Shown here one piece after another: positions 13,983 through 21,882 of a stretch of 64,000 bases of DNA (position 1 is the stretch's first letter; every line of letters starts with the position of its first letter). The DNA comes from Kibdelosporangium banguiense (lineage in GTDB: Bacteria; Actinomycetota; Actinomycetes; Mycobacteriales; Pseudonocardiaceae): positions 10,305,203 to 10,369,202 of the forward strand of contig NZ_JAGINW010000001.1 of assembly GCF_017876405.1 (NCBI RefSeq). The letters are read 5' to 3'. Below the pieces are notes generated by a model, which saw only the letters and a program-made list of their open reading frames with translations, had not been told where the DNA came from and ran no database searches. Position numbers and translations under genes: made by a program.

Positions 13983-15821
13983 TCAAGCACTCACAAGGCT
14001 GCACAGCTCGTCCGTCACGTCGTCGAGGGAACCAGCACCGTCGACCACCAAGTCGGGGTGCTCCGGCGGCTCGTAAGCCTGGCCCATGCCGGTCATGTTC
14101 GGCAGCGTGCCCGCCTTTGCCTTGGCGTACAGGCCTTTCGGGTCCCTCCTGGCGCACACCTCGGCGGGAGTGTTCACCCAGACCTCGGCGAAATCACCCG
14201 ACTGGAACAGGCCCTTGGCCACCGCCCGGTCGGTCCGGAACGGCGAGACCAGTGCGACGATCACGATCAGCCCGGCGTCCAGCAGGATGCGGCTCACCTC
14301 GGCGGCCCGGCGCACGTTCTCCGCGCGCGCCTCGGGGGTGAATCCGAGGTCCTTGTTCAGTCCACTTCGGACGTTGTCGCCGTCGAGCACGTAGGTGTGC
14401 AGCCCCATCGCGTGCAGTTTTCGTTCCAGCGCGTCGGCGATCGTCGACTTGCCCGCGCCCGGCAGGCCGGTCAGCCACAGCACCTTGGCCCGCTGCCCCT
14501 TCAGCTGTTGCCTGGTGTCGCGGTCGACGGTGTAGGCGTGCGGAACCACGTTGCGCCCCCGCCGCAACGCGTACCGGACCATGCCCGCCGCCACGGTTTC
14601 CTTGCTGACCCGGTCGACGAGCAGGAAGCTGCCGGTGTCTCGGCACGTCTGGTAGCTGTCGAGACAGATCGGGGTGTCGGTGGTCAGCTCGACCGTCCCG
14701 ATGTCGTTGAGGCCCAGGGTCCGCGCGGCGAGTTGCTTGCCAGATAACACTTCCAGCCGACCGCGGACATTCGTGACCACTGCCGGCACGGTTCGCGACC
14801 CGGCCAGCAACAGATATGAGCGGCCGTGCCGCAGTGGCTCCTCGGCGGTCCAGACCAGCGTGGCGGAGCATGCCGTCGCTGGAGCGAGCCCATTGCCCAG
14901 CGTTTCCGGCGTTGTCAGCAGGTCCCCGCGCCGGACGTCCACGTCATGGGTCAGCGTCAACGTCACCGGTGTGCCAGGGTCGGCCCGGTCGAGTTCGACG
15001 CCTCCTGGGCCGAGCACCCGGTCGATCTTCGACGTCACGCTGCTGCCGGCGACCGCGACGGCATCACCCGGCCGGACGGAACTGCCGGCCACCGTGCCCG
15101 CGAAGCCACGGAAGTCATCCGCCCGGATGACGTACTGGACCGGCAGCCGGTAGTCCTCGGCACTGTCAAGTTCGCCTCGCGGCTCCCAATTCGCCAGCGC
15201 GCCGAGCAGCGTCGGTCCGTCGTACCAAGGCAGATTCGGCGACGGCTCAACAACATTGTCCCCACTGAGCGCACTGGCCGGTATCGCGCTGGCCGCCACG
15301 TCGAGGCCGCTCGCCGCCTCCTGCGCCTCGTTCGCGAGCTTCTCGAACACCGCACGGTCGTAGCCCACCCCGTCGAGTTTGTTGACAACCGCGATGACGG
15401 CCCGCACACCCATCAGTGCGCAGATCGCCAGGTGCCGATGGGTCTGCTCGCGCACGCCCTTCGTGGCGTCGATCAGCAGCACAGCGAGGTCCGCGGTGGA
15501 GGCCGCCACCGCCATGTTGCGGGTGTACTGCTCGTGTCCCGGCGCGTCGGCGATGATCACCCGGCGCCCGGACGGCAGGTCGAGGAAGCGGTAGGCGACA
15601 TCGATGGTGATGCCTTGCTCGTGCTCCGCCTCCAACCCGTCAGTCAGCAGCGAGTAGTCCACCTCGCCTGCCGGGATCGTGGAACCGCCGCGCCTTGTCC
15701 GCGTCGCGTAGTCCAGTTCGTCCACTGTGGCGCCGCCAGTACTGGCCAGCAGCCGACCGATCAAAGTGGACTTGCCGTCGTCCACCGAGCCACACGCGAT
15801 CACCCGAAGCACCGAAACCAT
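13983..15821 (-). CDS. cysNC: Sulfate adenylyltransferase subunit 1 / APS kinase fusion
   Basis: A 612-residue bifunctional protein. The N-terminal ~430 residues are CysN, the GTPase that drives ATP sulfurylase: G1 GSVDDGKST, G3 DAPGHEQYTRN, G4 VNKLDG, followed by EF-Tu-like barrels. The C-terminal ~170 residues are APS kinase: P-loop GLPGAGKST, then LDGDNVRSGLNKDLGF and YAKAKAG. It converts sulfate to PAPS together with CysD, encoded just upstream; the CysD stop overlaps this start (ATG at 15821). PAPS feeds either cysteine synthesis or sulfotransferases. The presence of a P-loop sulfotransferase at 37.1 kb and the absence of PAPS reductase here favour sulfation. Confidence 0.95.
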   Translation of the reverse strand: MVSVLRVIACGSVDDGKSTLIGRLLASTGGATVDELDYATRTRRGGSTIPAGEVDYSLLTDGLEAEHEQGITIDVAYRFLDLPSGRRVIIADAPGHEQYTRNMAVAASTADLAVLLIDATKGVREQTHRHLAICALMGVRAVIAVVNKLDGVGYDRAVFEKLANEAQEAASGLDVAASAIPASALSGDNVVEPSPNLPWYDGPTLLGALANWEPRGELDSAEDYRLPVQYVIRADDFRGFAGTVAGSSVRPGDAVAVAGSSVTSKIDRVLGPGGVELDRADPGTPVTLTLTHDVDVRRGDLLTTPETLGNGLAPATACSATLVWTAEEPLRHGRSYLLLAGSRTVPAVVTNVRGRLEVLSGKQLAARTLGLNDIGTVELTTDTPICLDSYQTCRDTGSFLLVDRVSKETVAAGMVRYALRRGRNVVPHAYTVDRDTRQQLKGQRAKVLWLTGLPGAGKSTIADALERKLHAMGLHTYVLDGDNVRSGLNKDLGFTPEARAENVRRAAEVSRILLDAGLIVIVALVSPFRTDRAVAKGLFQSGDFAEVWVNTPAEVCARRDPKGLYAKAKAGTLPNMTGMGQAYEPPEHPDLVVDGAGSLDDVTDELCSLVSA

Positions 15822-16747
15822 CAGAAGTACCCCTCCGACTTCTTGCTCTCCATGGACGTGCCGCCCTCACCGTCGATGAGCCGGCCGGCGCGTTCGGACC
15901 TGCGGTCGAGCCGCATCTCGTCGATCACCTCGTCGACGTCGCGCGCCTTCGACTCCACGGCGGCGGTCAGCGGGTAGCAGCCGAGCGTGCGGAACCGCAC
16001 CTGACGCAGCTGCGGCTGCTCGCCGGGCTCCAGCGGATAACGCTCGTCGTCCACCATGATCAGCGAGCCGCTCCGCTCCACGACCGGACGCGCGGCGGCG
16101 AAGTACAGCGGCACAACGGGAATGTCCTCCCGCTTGATGTAACGCCAGACGTCCAGCTCGGTCCAGTTGGACAGCGGGAACACCCGCATCGTCTGGCCTT
16201 CGGACAGCTCGGTGTTCGCCGACCACCAGAACTCCGGACGCTGCGAGCGCGGCTCCCAGCGATGGCCGGGTTCCCGCAACGAGAAAATCCTCTCCTTGGC
16301 CCGCGACCGCTCTTCGTCGCGCCGAGCGCCGCCGATCGCCGCGTCGAACTTGTTCTCGTCAAGCGCCTTGCGCAGTGTCAAGGTCTTCTTGATCCGCGTG
16401 TACTCATGCGTGCCGTGCGTGAACGGCGTCGCCGGGTCCGGATTGGTGTGCACCCGCAGGTCCAGACCCAGTCGCTTGGCCGTGTCATCCCGGAACGCGA
16501 TCATCTCGCGGAATTTCCAGCCGGTGTCGACGTGCAGCACAGGGAACGGCATCCGGCCGGGCGCGAACGCCTTGATCGCCAAGTGCAGCAGCACCGAGGA
16601 GTCCTTGCCGATCGAATACAGCATCACCGGACGGCGGAACGCCCCGGCGACCTCCCTCAGTACGTGGATCGCCTCGGCCTCGAGCGCGTCGAGGACGCCT
16701 TCTTCGGCCACGTAACGGCCCTTCGTCGCTAACCCAGATATCCCCAT
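15821..16747 (-). CDS. cysD: Sulfate adenylyltransferase subunit 2
   Basis: A 308-residue ATP sulfurylase catalytic subunit of the PAPS-reductase-like ATP pyrophosphatase family. The PP-loop is YSIGKDSSVLLHLA, with FPVLHVDTGWKF and the RRDEERSRAKERIFSLR arginine-rich segment downstream. I chose the ATG at 16747 (MGISGLATKG) because the conserved length then fits. An ATG at 16774 is possible, while the much longer open frame runs into the divergent GNAT gene. It is translationally coupled to cysNC. The promoter region contains the AGTAAC/GTTACT dyad listed separately. Confidence 0.93.
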   Translation of the reverse strand: MGISGLATKGRYVAEEGVLDALEAEAIHVLREVAGAFRRPVMLYSIGKDSSVLLHLAIKAFAPGRMPFPVLHVDTGWKFREMIAFRDDTAKRLGLDLRVHTNPDPATPFTHGTHEYTRIKKTLTLRKALDENKFDAAIGGARRDEERSRAKERIFSLREPGHRWEPRSQRPEFWWSANTELSEGQTMRVFPLSNWTELDVWRYIKREDIPVVPLYFAAARPVVERSGSLIMVDDERYPLEPGEQPQLRQVRFRTLGCYPLTAAVESKARDVDEVIDEMRLDRRSERAGRLIDGEGGTSMESKKSEGYF

Positions 16748-16755
16748 ACCAGCAT

Positions 16756-16787
16756 AGTAACCTATAAAGTGCATGTTTACAGTTACT
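16756..16787. promoter_or_regulatory. AGTAAC...GTTACT dyad in cysD promoter
   Basis: Inverted hexamers AGTAAC (16756-16761) and GTTACT (16782-16787), 20 bases apart, sit immediately before cysD and between it and the divergent GNAT gene. The same GTAAC core recurs upstream of the methyltransferase (21115-21128) and the MFS gene (21834-21849), so a shared regulator is possible. Confidence 0.35.
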
Positions 16788-16852
16788 TGGAATCGGGTAC
16801 GCCGAGTGGGAAAGCGGGTCATCACTTGCCAGACGACAGGGACGGTGCAGCG

Positions 16853-17437
16853 ATGAGCAAAACAAAGCCCGGCTCGCTGACAGTCAGGGAACTGTCCACA
16901 AAGAACTGGGACGACTTCGAGGCGGTCATGGGAAAGAACGGGGGTGCCAGCGGGTGCTGGTGCATGCACTGGCGCCTGTCCATGGGGGAATTCATGGAAC
17001 AAAAAGGCGAAGGGAACAAGAAGGCGATGAAACGCCTCGCCCAACGCAAACAGCCGCCCGGCGTCATCATCTACGAAGACGACACCCCGGTGGCGTGGTG
17101 CTCGCTTGGGCCGCGCGCCGAGTTCCCGAGGCTGCAGCGCTCACCGATCCTCAAGAACATCGATGACACGCCGGTCTGCGCGATCGCGTGCATCTACGTC
17201 GAGAAAAAGCACCGCGGTTCCGGAATGCAGTCGGCCATCATCGACGCCGTCTGCGACTATGCGGCCTCCGCGGGCTACACGATCGCCGAGGGTTATCCGG
17301 TCGAACCCGCCGAAGGCAAACGCGCGGGCGCGGACAGTGCGATGACCGGCATGGCCAGCGCCTTCCTGAAAGTCGGATTCGACGAGATCGCCCGCCCACG
17401 TAAAGATCGACCCGTGATGCGGCGGAAACTCAAATAG
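16853..17437 (+). CDS. GNAT-family N-acetyltransferase
   Basis: A 194-residue GNAT-fold protein. The start is ATG 16853 (MSKTKPGSLTVREL); earlier in-frame codons lie in the cysD promoter. The N-terminal part has a conserved GASGCWCMHWRL motif found in a group of actinobacterial GNAT-like proteins. The acetyl-CoA region is IACIYVEKKHRGSGMQSAIIDAV, with RGSGMQ as the pyrophosphate loop. The C-terminal GMASAFLKVGFDEIARP gives the usual last strand. The substrate is unknown. It is divergent from cysD and convergent with the CGNR regulator, so it may not belong functionally to either. Confidence 0.8.
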   Translation: MSKTKPGSLTVRELSTKNWDDFEAVMGKNGGASGCWCMHWRLSMGEFMEQKGEGNKKAMKRLAQRKQPPGVIIYEDDTPVAWCSLGPRAEFPRLQRSPILKNIDDTPVCAIACIYVEKKHRGSGMQSAIIDAVCDYAASAGYTIAEGYPVEPAEGKRAGADSAMTGMASAFLKVGFDEIARPRKDRPVMRRKLK

Positions 17438-17456
17438 CGCCCCAAATAGCGCTTGG

Positions 17457-18068
17457 TCAACCCGCGGCGCGCTCCACCTGACGGTGGCGGCGCGCCTTCT
17501 CACGGTTGCCGCACGTGCTCATGCTGCACCAGCGGCGGCGGCCGCCCCGCGAGGAATCCAGGAACAGCCAACCGCACCTGCCGCACGCCCTGACCCGCTC
17601 GGCCGGCAGGGCGAACACGGCGTGAACCGCCAGCAATGCCAAGAACGCCGGGATCACTCCGGGCGCCGTCCAGTCCGCGGTGATGCGGCCGAGGCCGGCG
17701 TCGTTCTGCTGAACGTGCCCGGCCCGCACGCCCGTCCCGGCCCGCTCCAGAAGCGCACCGAACGACTCGGTCGGCACCGCCTCACCATGGGCGATCGCGT
17801 TGAAGACAGCCCACGCATGCTCGCGGACAGCCTGAACGTCTGCCACGAGACCACCCACGGATGCCTTCGGCAATCGCGGCACCTCGTCGACAAGGCCCGC
17901 GGACACGCACCAGGTCAGGACGTCCGAGGGTGCCCTGAACAGCTCACCGTCCTCGGCCGGGTGCAACCGGTCGAAGACGGTGTTCGCGAGGTCCAGGACC
18001 GGGTGGCCGCCGATGAAGTGGCCTTCCTGCCACGGCGACCGGACCTCGGACGTAGTCTGCGTAACCAT
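17457..18068 (-). CDS. ABATE-domain CGNR zinc-finger regulator (copy 1)
   Basis: A 203-residue protein. The N-terminal ABATE-type region (GGHPVLDLANTVFDR, then DVLTWCVSAGL) is followed by a C-terminal CGNR zinc finger: CGRCGWLFLDSS and WCSMSTCGNREKARRHR, with four cysteines. These proteins are common small actinobacterial regulators. The start is ATG 18068 (MVTQTTSEV); a longer frame to 18107 would overlap the upstream hairpin. It lies directly downstream of a decayed MFS transporter gene, and a second CGNR/MFS pair is at 21.2-23.3 kb. The paired arrangement suggests that it controls the transporter. Confidence 0.82.
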   Translation of the reverse strand: MVTQTTSEVRSPWQEGHFIGGHPVLDLANTVFDRLHPAEDGELFRAPSDVLTWCVSAGLVDEVPRLPKASVGGLVADVQAVREHAWAVFNAIAHGEAVPTESFGALLERAGTGVRAGHVQQNDAGLGRITADWTAPGVIPAFLALLAVHAVFALPAERVRACGRCGWLFLDSSRGGRRRWCSMSTCGNREKARRHRQVERAAG

Positions 18069-18088
18069 TGAAACAATGATATTCGGTT

Positions 18089-18961
18089 TCACGGCCGGAG
18101 CCAACAAGTCGCTCCGGCCGTGGTGTACCGCTTTGCTACTCCGTGATCTGTCCCTGGAACCGTTTCCGGAAGAGTGCGGTCGTGATGACCGCCGCGGACG
18201 AAAAGCGCGATGGCCGGAATCGCGATCACAACGCAGACAACGATCGGAACCGACAGCCAGCCGTACACCTCCCCTTCGGTCAGGGCGAACACGAGCGCGA
18301 CCATGCCGGCCGTCGCCAAAACCACGCCCGTGAGATCGAGGTCGCGCGACGCACGCGTGTCCCGGCTTTCAACGAGGAACTTGCTCGCCAGCAGGCAGGC
18401 GATGATGACGACGGGAATGTTGATCAGGAAGACAGACCGCCAACCCACGAACTCGGTGAGTACGCCACCGACGACCATGCCCGCGACGAACCCCGCCGAC
18501 AGCGCCGAACCGTAGATGCCTAGCGCACGGTCACGTTGCGCCCCTTCCGGAATCGTCGCCTGCAGCAGCCCAAGACCTGCCGGAGCGATGAACGCCGCGG
18601 CACCACCTTGCAAGGCGCGGCCGGTGATGAGCACCTCCGGCGACCAGGCGACACCCGCGAGCAGCGAAGCGAGGAGGAAACCGGCGAGACTCCAGATGAA
18701 CACTCGCTTTCGCCCGTACAGATCGGCCACCCGACCGCCGAGCAGGAGGAAGCCGCACAGCGCGAGTGGATACGCCGACAGAACCCATGCGACTCCTGGG
18801 CCGAGCTCCATTCGGTCACGAATGCTCGGGGCCGCGACGTTGATGATCGAATAATCGAGAGCAAGCAGGAACTGGGTACCGCAGATGATGGAAAGCTGCC
18901 AGAACTGCCGGGGCTGAAAGGTGCTCTCCCGCTCAGTCGGGTGCGGCGATGCTTTCGTCAT
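18089..18961 (-). pseudogene. DHA2-type MFS transporter, C-terminally truncated
   Basis: The gene begins at ATG 18961 (MTKASPHPTERE) and encodes a drug:H+ antiporter-2 type MFS protein: FLLALDYSIINVAAPSIRD, the GGRVADLYGRKRV loop 2-3 motif, and GLGLLQATIPEGAQRDRALGI. Only 290 residues and about eight helices are present, against ~470 residues and fourteen helices in the intact relative at 21.9 kb. After IPAIALFVRGG the frame runs into unrelated sequence through the terminator hairpin. In another frame the text LFRKRFQGQITE ends at TAG 18135, just before the hairpin, as an original C terminus would. I infer an internal deletion with frame change; export function is probably lost. Confidence 0.75.
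18090..18122 (-). terminator. Strong hairpin after MFS copy 1
   Basis: A perfect 12-base stem, CACGGCCGGAGC and GCTCCGGCCGTG, with a 9-base loop (18102-18110). It lies 12 bases past a TAG at 18135-18137 in an alternative frame of the MFS gene, the place where the gene originally ended. It separates that gene from the CGNR regulator. Confidence 0.7.
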
Positions 18962-19068
18962 GCCACATTCCTTTCGCTCCTGCCGAGGATCGGTTCGCAC
19001 ATCCGTCCTAGCACGTCGACCAGGGTCAGCCACCATCTCCCGCGGCTGCGGCCGAGCAGGCCGCCGGA

Positions 19069-20283
19069 TCAGCTGAGCAGGACCGGCAACACGGTGTGCC
19101 CGTTGGACAGGAACGTGGGCGTCGTCTTGAGCTCGGTCGCCGGGATCGCCAGCCGCAGGTTCGGGAACCGCTCGAACAGCGCAGGCAGCGCGATCTCCGC
19201 CTCCAACCGGGCCAGCGGCGCCCCGATGCAGTAATGGGCACCGTTGCCGAACGCCAGGTGCTGCTTGGACTCCCGCCCGATGTCGAAGTCGTCCGCGCTG
19301 TCGCCGTAAACCTCGCGGTCTCGGCCGGAGGCGCTGTATGCCGCCAGGATCGGCTCGCCCTGCCGGATCGTCACGCCGTCCACGTCGATGTCCTCGACCG
19401 CGTACCGCAACGGCAAGTACGGCACAGGTGCCTGCCACCGCAACGTCTCCTCGGTGACATCACTCCACGACCGCTTCCCCGACCGAACCTGCTCGAGCTG
19501 CTCCGGATGCGTGAGCAACGCCGCGATCGCGTGATCGAGCAGGTTCACCGTCGTCTCCTGCCCCGCCGACAGCATTCCGATCAGCGTGTCGATCAGCTCG
19601 GTCTCGTTCATCGATCCCGGCTGGTCCTTCATCGCCTGGATCAGCGCACTGGTCAGGTCATCGCCTGGCGTTGCCCGCCTCAGCTCCACCAGGTTTCTGA
19701 ACCACTCATGACTCGCGGCGGTGTTCGCCTCCCTTGCCTCGGCGGTGATGGTGCTGTCGAACAGCGCATCCACCTTCTTGCGCAGCTCCCCGCGCTGCTC
19801 CTCGGGCACACCGAACAGATGACAGATCACCTGGATCGGCACCGGAAACGCGTACCGCTCCCGCAGGTCCACCGCCTGGCCCGCCGGCGTTCGCGCGATG
19901 TCGTCCAGCAACCGGCCCGTGATCGCCTCCACCACCGGCCTCAGCTCGGCCGTCCGCCGCGCCGTGAACGCCGACGCCAGCAACGACCTCAACCGTTTGT
20001 GGTCATCGCCGTGAGCCGTGGACATGTTCCGTTCCGACACCCAGTTGCTCAACGACCAATCGTGTGTCACCTCCCCCGACTTCCAAACCCCCCAATGCTT
20101 GTACGCATCCTTCGACACCCGCGGATCCGCCAGCACCCGCCGCAAGGTCTCATGCCGGCTCACTGCCCACGCGCGCACTCCCCCTGGCAACTCCACCACC
20201 ACGGCCGGCCCCCGCCGCCGCAGTTCCGCCCCTTCCCCATCGATATCCGAACCTTCGACATTCAGCCGGACAACCTCTGACAT
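19069..20283 (-). CDS. Cytochrome P450
   Basis: A 404-residue bacterial class I P450 of CYP107/105-like type. It has the I-helix AGQETT (240-245), the K-helix EETLRWQ (ExxR), and the heme-binding loop FGNGAHYCIGAPLA with C352 as thiolate ligand. It needs ferredoxin and reductase from elsewhere. The gene sits 50 bases downstream of a methyltransferase gene read in the same direction, and upstream of the decayed MFS gene, so it looks like a tailoring enzyme. The substrate is not predictable. The unusual THDWSLSNWVSERNMSTAHGDDH segment before the C helix retains the usual H-x-x-x-R pattern. Confidence 0.93.
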   Translation of the reverse strand: MSEVVRLNVEGSDIDGEGAELRRRGPAVVVELPGGVRAWAVSRHETLRRVLADPRVSKDAYKHWGVWKSGEVTHDWSLSNWVSERNMSTAHGDDHKRLRSLLASAFTARRTAELRPVVEAITGRLLDDIARTPAGQAVDLRERYAFPVPIQVICHLFGVPEEQRGELRKKVDALFDSTITAEAREANTAASHEWFRNLVELRRATPGDDLTSALIQAMKDQPGSMNETELIDTLIGMLSAGQETTVNLLDHAIAALLTHPEQLEQVRSGKRSWSDVTEETLRWQAPVPYLPLRYAVEDIDVDGVTIRQGEPILAAYSASGRDREVYGDSADDFDIGRESKQHLAFGNGAHYCIGAPLARLEAEIALPALFERFPNLRLAIPATELKTTPTFLSNGHTVLPVLLS

Positions 20284-20332
20284 CTCCTCACCCCTTCATC
20301 CCTTTGCGCAGCTTGTTACCGGAGTCGCCGGA

Positions 20333-21082
20333 TCACGCCAGAGCCTCCAGCAGACGTATGGAGGGAATGTCGATGAAGGGTTGCCAGTACTCGGCGCCGA
20401 ACTTGTCGATGCCTTCCGGCGAAACCTGCCACCGGTGCCAGCGGACATCACGGAAACCGGCCGCCCGCAGACTGTCCACATAGGTCTCGGGCCGCCACAG
20501 GTAGAAATCGAACGAGACCGTCTGGCCGCCCATCGTCGTCTCGACTTCCGCCCGTGTCCCTTCCTGGCGATTGGCCGGCACGATGCAGCTCACCCCGAAG
20601 GGCTTGTAGTAGTCGGGGTCATCGGGCATGTCCCAGTTCGCGCAGGTCGCGATGAAACGGCCGCCGAGCCGCAGCGCACTCCTGGCCGTGGAGCACATGC
20701 CGGCGAGTTCGGTGCGGCTGGAGCTGTAGTGCAGGACGTTGATGCCGGTGACCAGGTCGAAGGCACCTCTCAGGTCCTCATCGAGGCCCTGCGTGGCATC
20801 GGCCACGCGGTAGGTGACGCCGAGCGGTTCGTCACGCTCCTTGGCACGGGCGACGTCGACCATGGGCGGAGAGATTTCCAGGCCTTCGACCCGTTCGGCG
20901 CCGGCCTGCTTGATCCGGCGAGTCCAGATACCGGTACCAGCACCGAGATCCAGAACGTCGAGCCCCCGCACGTCGCCGATAGCGGCCTTGTAGGTCGGCT
21001 CTTCGACATGCGCGGCATAGGTAAGAACGTTGAGGCTGTCGTCGTAGACGTCGGCTGTCTTGTCATATTGCGTACTCGACAC
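20333..21082 (-). CDS. SAM-dependent methyltransferase
   Basis: A 249-residue class I methyltransferase. I take GTG 21082 (VSSTQYDKTADVYDD) as the start because GGAGG lies a few bases upstream. Motif I is VLDLGAGTGIW, followed by GLEISPPMV, DATQG and the RLGGRFIATC strand. The C-terminal part (YLWRPETYVDSLRAAGF) is typical of small-molecule methyltransferases. Together with the P450 downstream it forms a two-gene tailoring operon. A GTAACTG tandem repeat and a TTAGGTTAG sequence (21133-21143) lie in its promoter region. Confidence 0.88.
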   Translation of the reverse strand: MSSTQYDKTADVYDDSLNVLTYAAHVEEPTYKAAIGDVRGLDVLDLGAGTGIWTRRIKQAGAERVEGLEISPPMVDVARAKERDEPLGVTYRVADATQGLDEDLRGAFDLVTGINVLHYSSSRTELAGMCSTARSALRLGGRFIATCANWDMPDDPDYYKPFGVSCIVPANRQEGTRAEVETTMGGQTVSFDFYLWRPETYVDSLRAAGFRDVRWHRWQVSPEGIDKFGAEYWQPFIDIPSIRLLEALA

Positions 21083-21114
21083 GAGTCCTCCATTCTGCGC
21101 GTCACCGTTGATAC

Positions 21115-21128
21115 GTAACTGGTAACTG
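21115..21128. repeat. Tandem GTAACTG repeat upstream of methyltransferase
   Basis: Two head-to-tail copies of GTAACTG lie between the methyltransferase start (21082) and the second CGNR gene. They share the GTAAC core with the dyads at 16756 and 21834, and may be regulator sites. Confidence 0.35.
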
Positions 21129-21181
21129 CACAGTATTAGGTTAGCCAGAGGCCTCGGTGATCGCACGATGAGCGTCGCGCG

Positions 21182-21787
21182 TCACGACGCATCCAAGGCC
21201 TGCCGGCGCTGCCTCTCGCGGTAGCGGCGGGCCTTGGTGACGCTGCCGCAGGCGCGCATGCTGCACCAACGAGCCGTGCGGCTGCGTGACTCGTCGTAGT
21301 ACAGCCAGCGGCACTCCGGGTTCGCACAGGACTTCAGCCGCGTCCACGTCCCAGTGAGGACGGCCTGATGCACAGCAGCGGCCAGCGCCACGATGACGCC
21401 TCCGGCACCGCCGTCGTGTGCTCGGACGAATCCGACCAGGCTGCCGTGCTCCACGTCGAGACGGACCGAGGCAGCGTGCGGCGCCGAGAGGCGGTTGAAC
21501 GCGTCGACGACCCCGTGCGGAGCCTGCTCGCCCGTGGCGTTGGCGGCGGCCAGTGCCCGCAGGGTGTCACGCAGGTCATGCAGAGCGACAAGGTCGTCGG
21601 CGGTGATCAGCCAATCGTCGGTCAGCACGCCCTCCTTCGCCAGCCAGGCGGTCGCTGCGCCCTCGTTCTCCAGCTCGTCACGGTCGTTGTAGATGTCGTC
21701 GGTGTTGACGAACTTGCGGACCAGCTCCAGCGTGCCGGGTGCCTGTTTGGCGGGGTCGTGCACCGTCCTGCTCCTTCCCAGCGCCAC
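21182..21787 (-). CDS. ABATE-domain CGNR zinc-finger regulator (copy 2)
   Basis: A 201-residue CGNR-type protein: N-terminal ABATE-like helices (LELVRKFVNTDDIYNDRDEL) and a C-terminal zinc finger with CANPECRWLYYDESRS and WCSMRACGSVTKARRYR. The CGNR signature is CGSV here, so the asparagine and arginine are altered, while all four cysteines remain. It diverges from the intact MFS transporter gene, with about 95 bases between starts that hold a perfect CGTAAC/GTTACG dyad. It likely represses that transporter. It is related to, but clearly different from, the copy at 17.5 kb. Confidence 0.82.
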   Translation of the reverse strand: MALGRSRTVHDPAKQAPGTLELVRKFVNTDDIYNDRDELENEGAATAWLAKEGVLTDDWLITADDLVALHDLRDTLRALAAANATGEQAPHGVVDAFNRLSAPHAASVRLDVEHGSLVGFVRAHDGGAGGVIVALAAAVHQAVLTGTWTRLKSCANPECRWLYYDESRSRTARWCSMRACGSVTKARRYRERQRRQALDAS

Positions 21788-21833
21788 GCGTCACTCTCGT
21801 CTTCGAGTTGGTGGTGACGACTGGGGCGCGTAC

Positions 21834-21849
21834 CGTAACCAACGTTACG
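21834..21849. promoter_or_regulatory. CGTAAC-CAAC-GTTACG operator candidate
   Basis: A perfect 6-base inverted repeat with a 4-base spacer, 34 bases before the MFS start at 21883 and 47 bases upstream of the divergent CGNR gene start. The geometry and position are those of a dimeric repressor operator. Confidence 0.55.
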
Positions 21850-21882
21850 CCTTTGGCAGTGACGACGAAGGGGCGCTCTTCG

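Noticed and set aside
16748..17044. N-terminal extension of cysD to 17044.
   Set aside because: It would run through the divergent GNAT coding region and has no CysD similarity; the start at 16747 gives the normal length.
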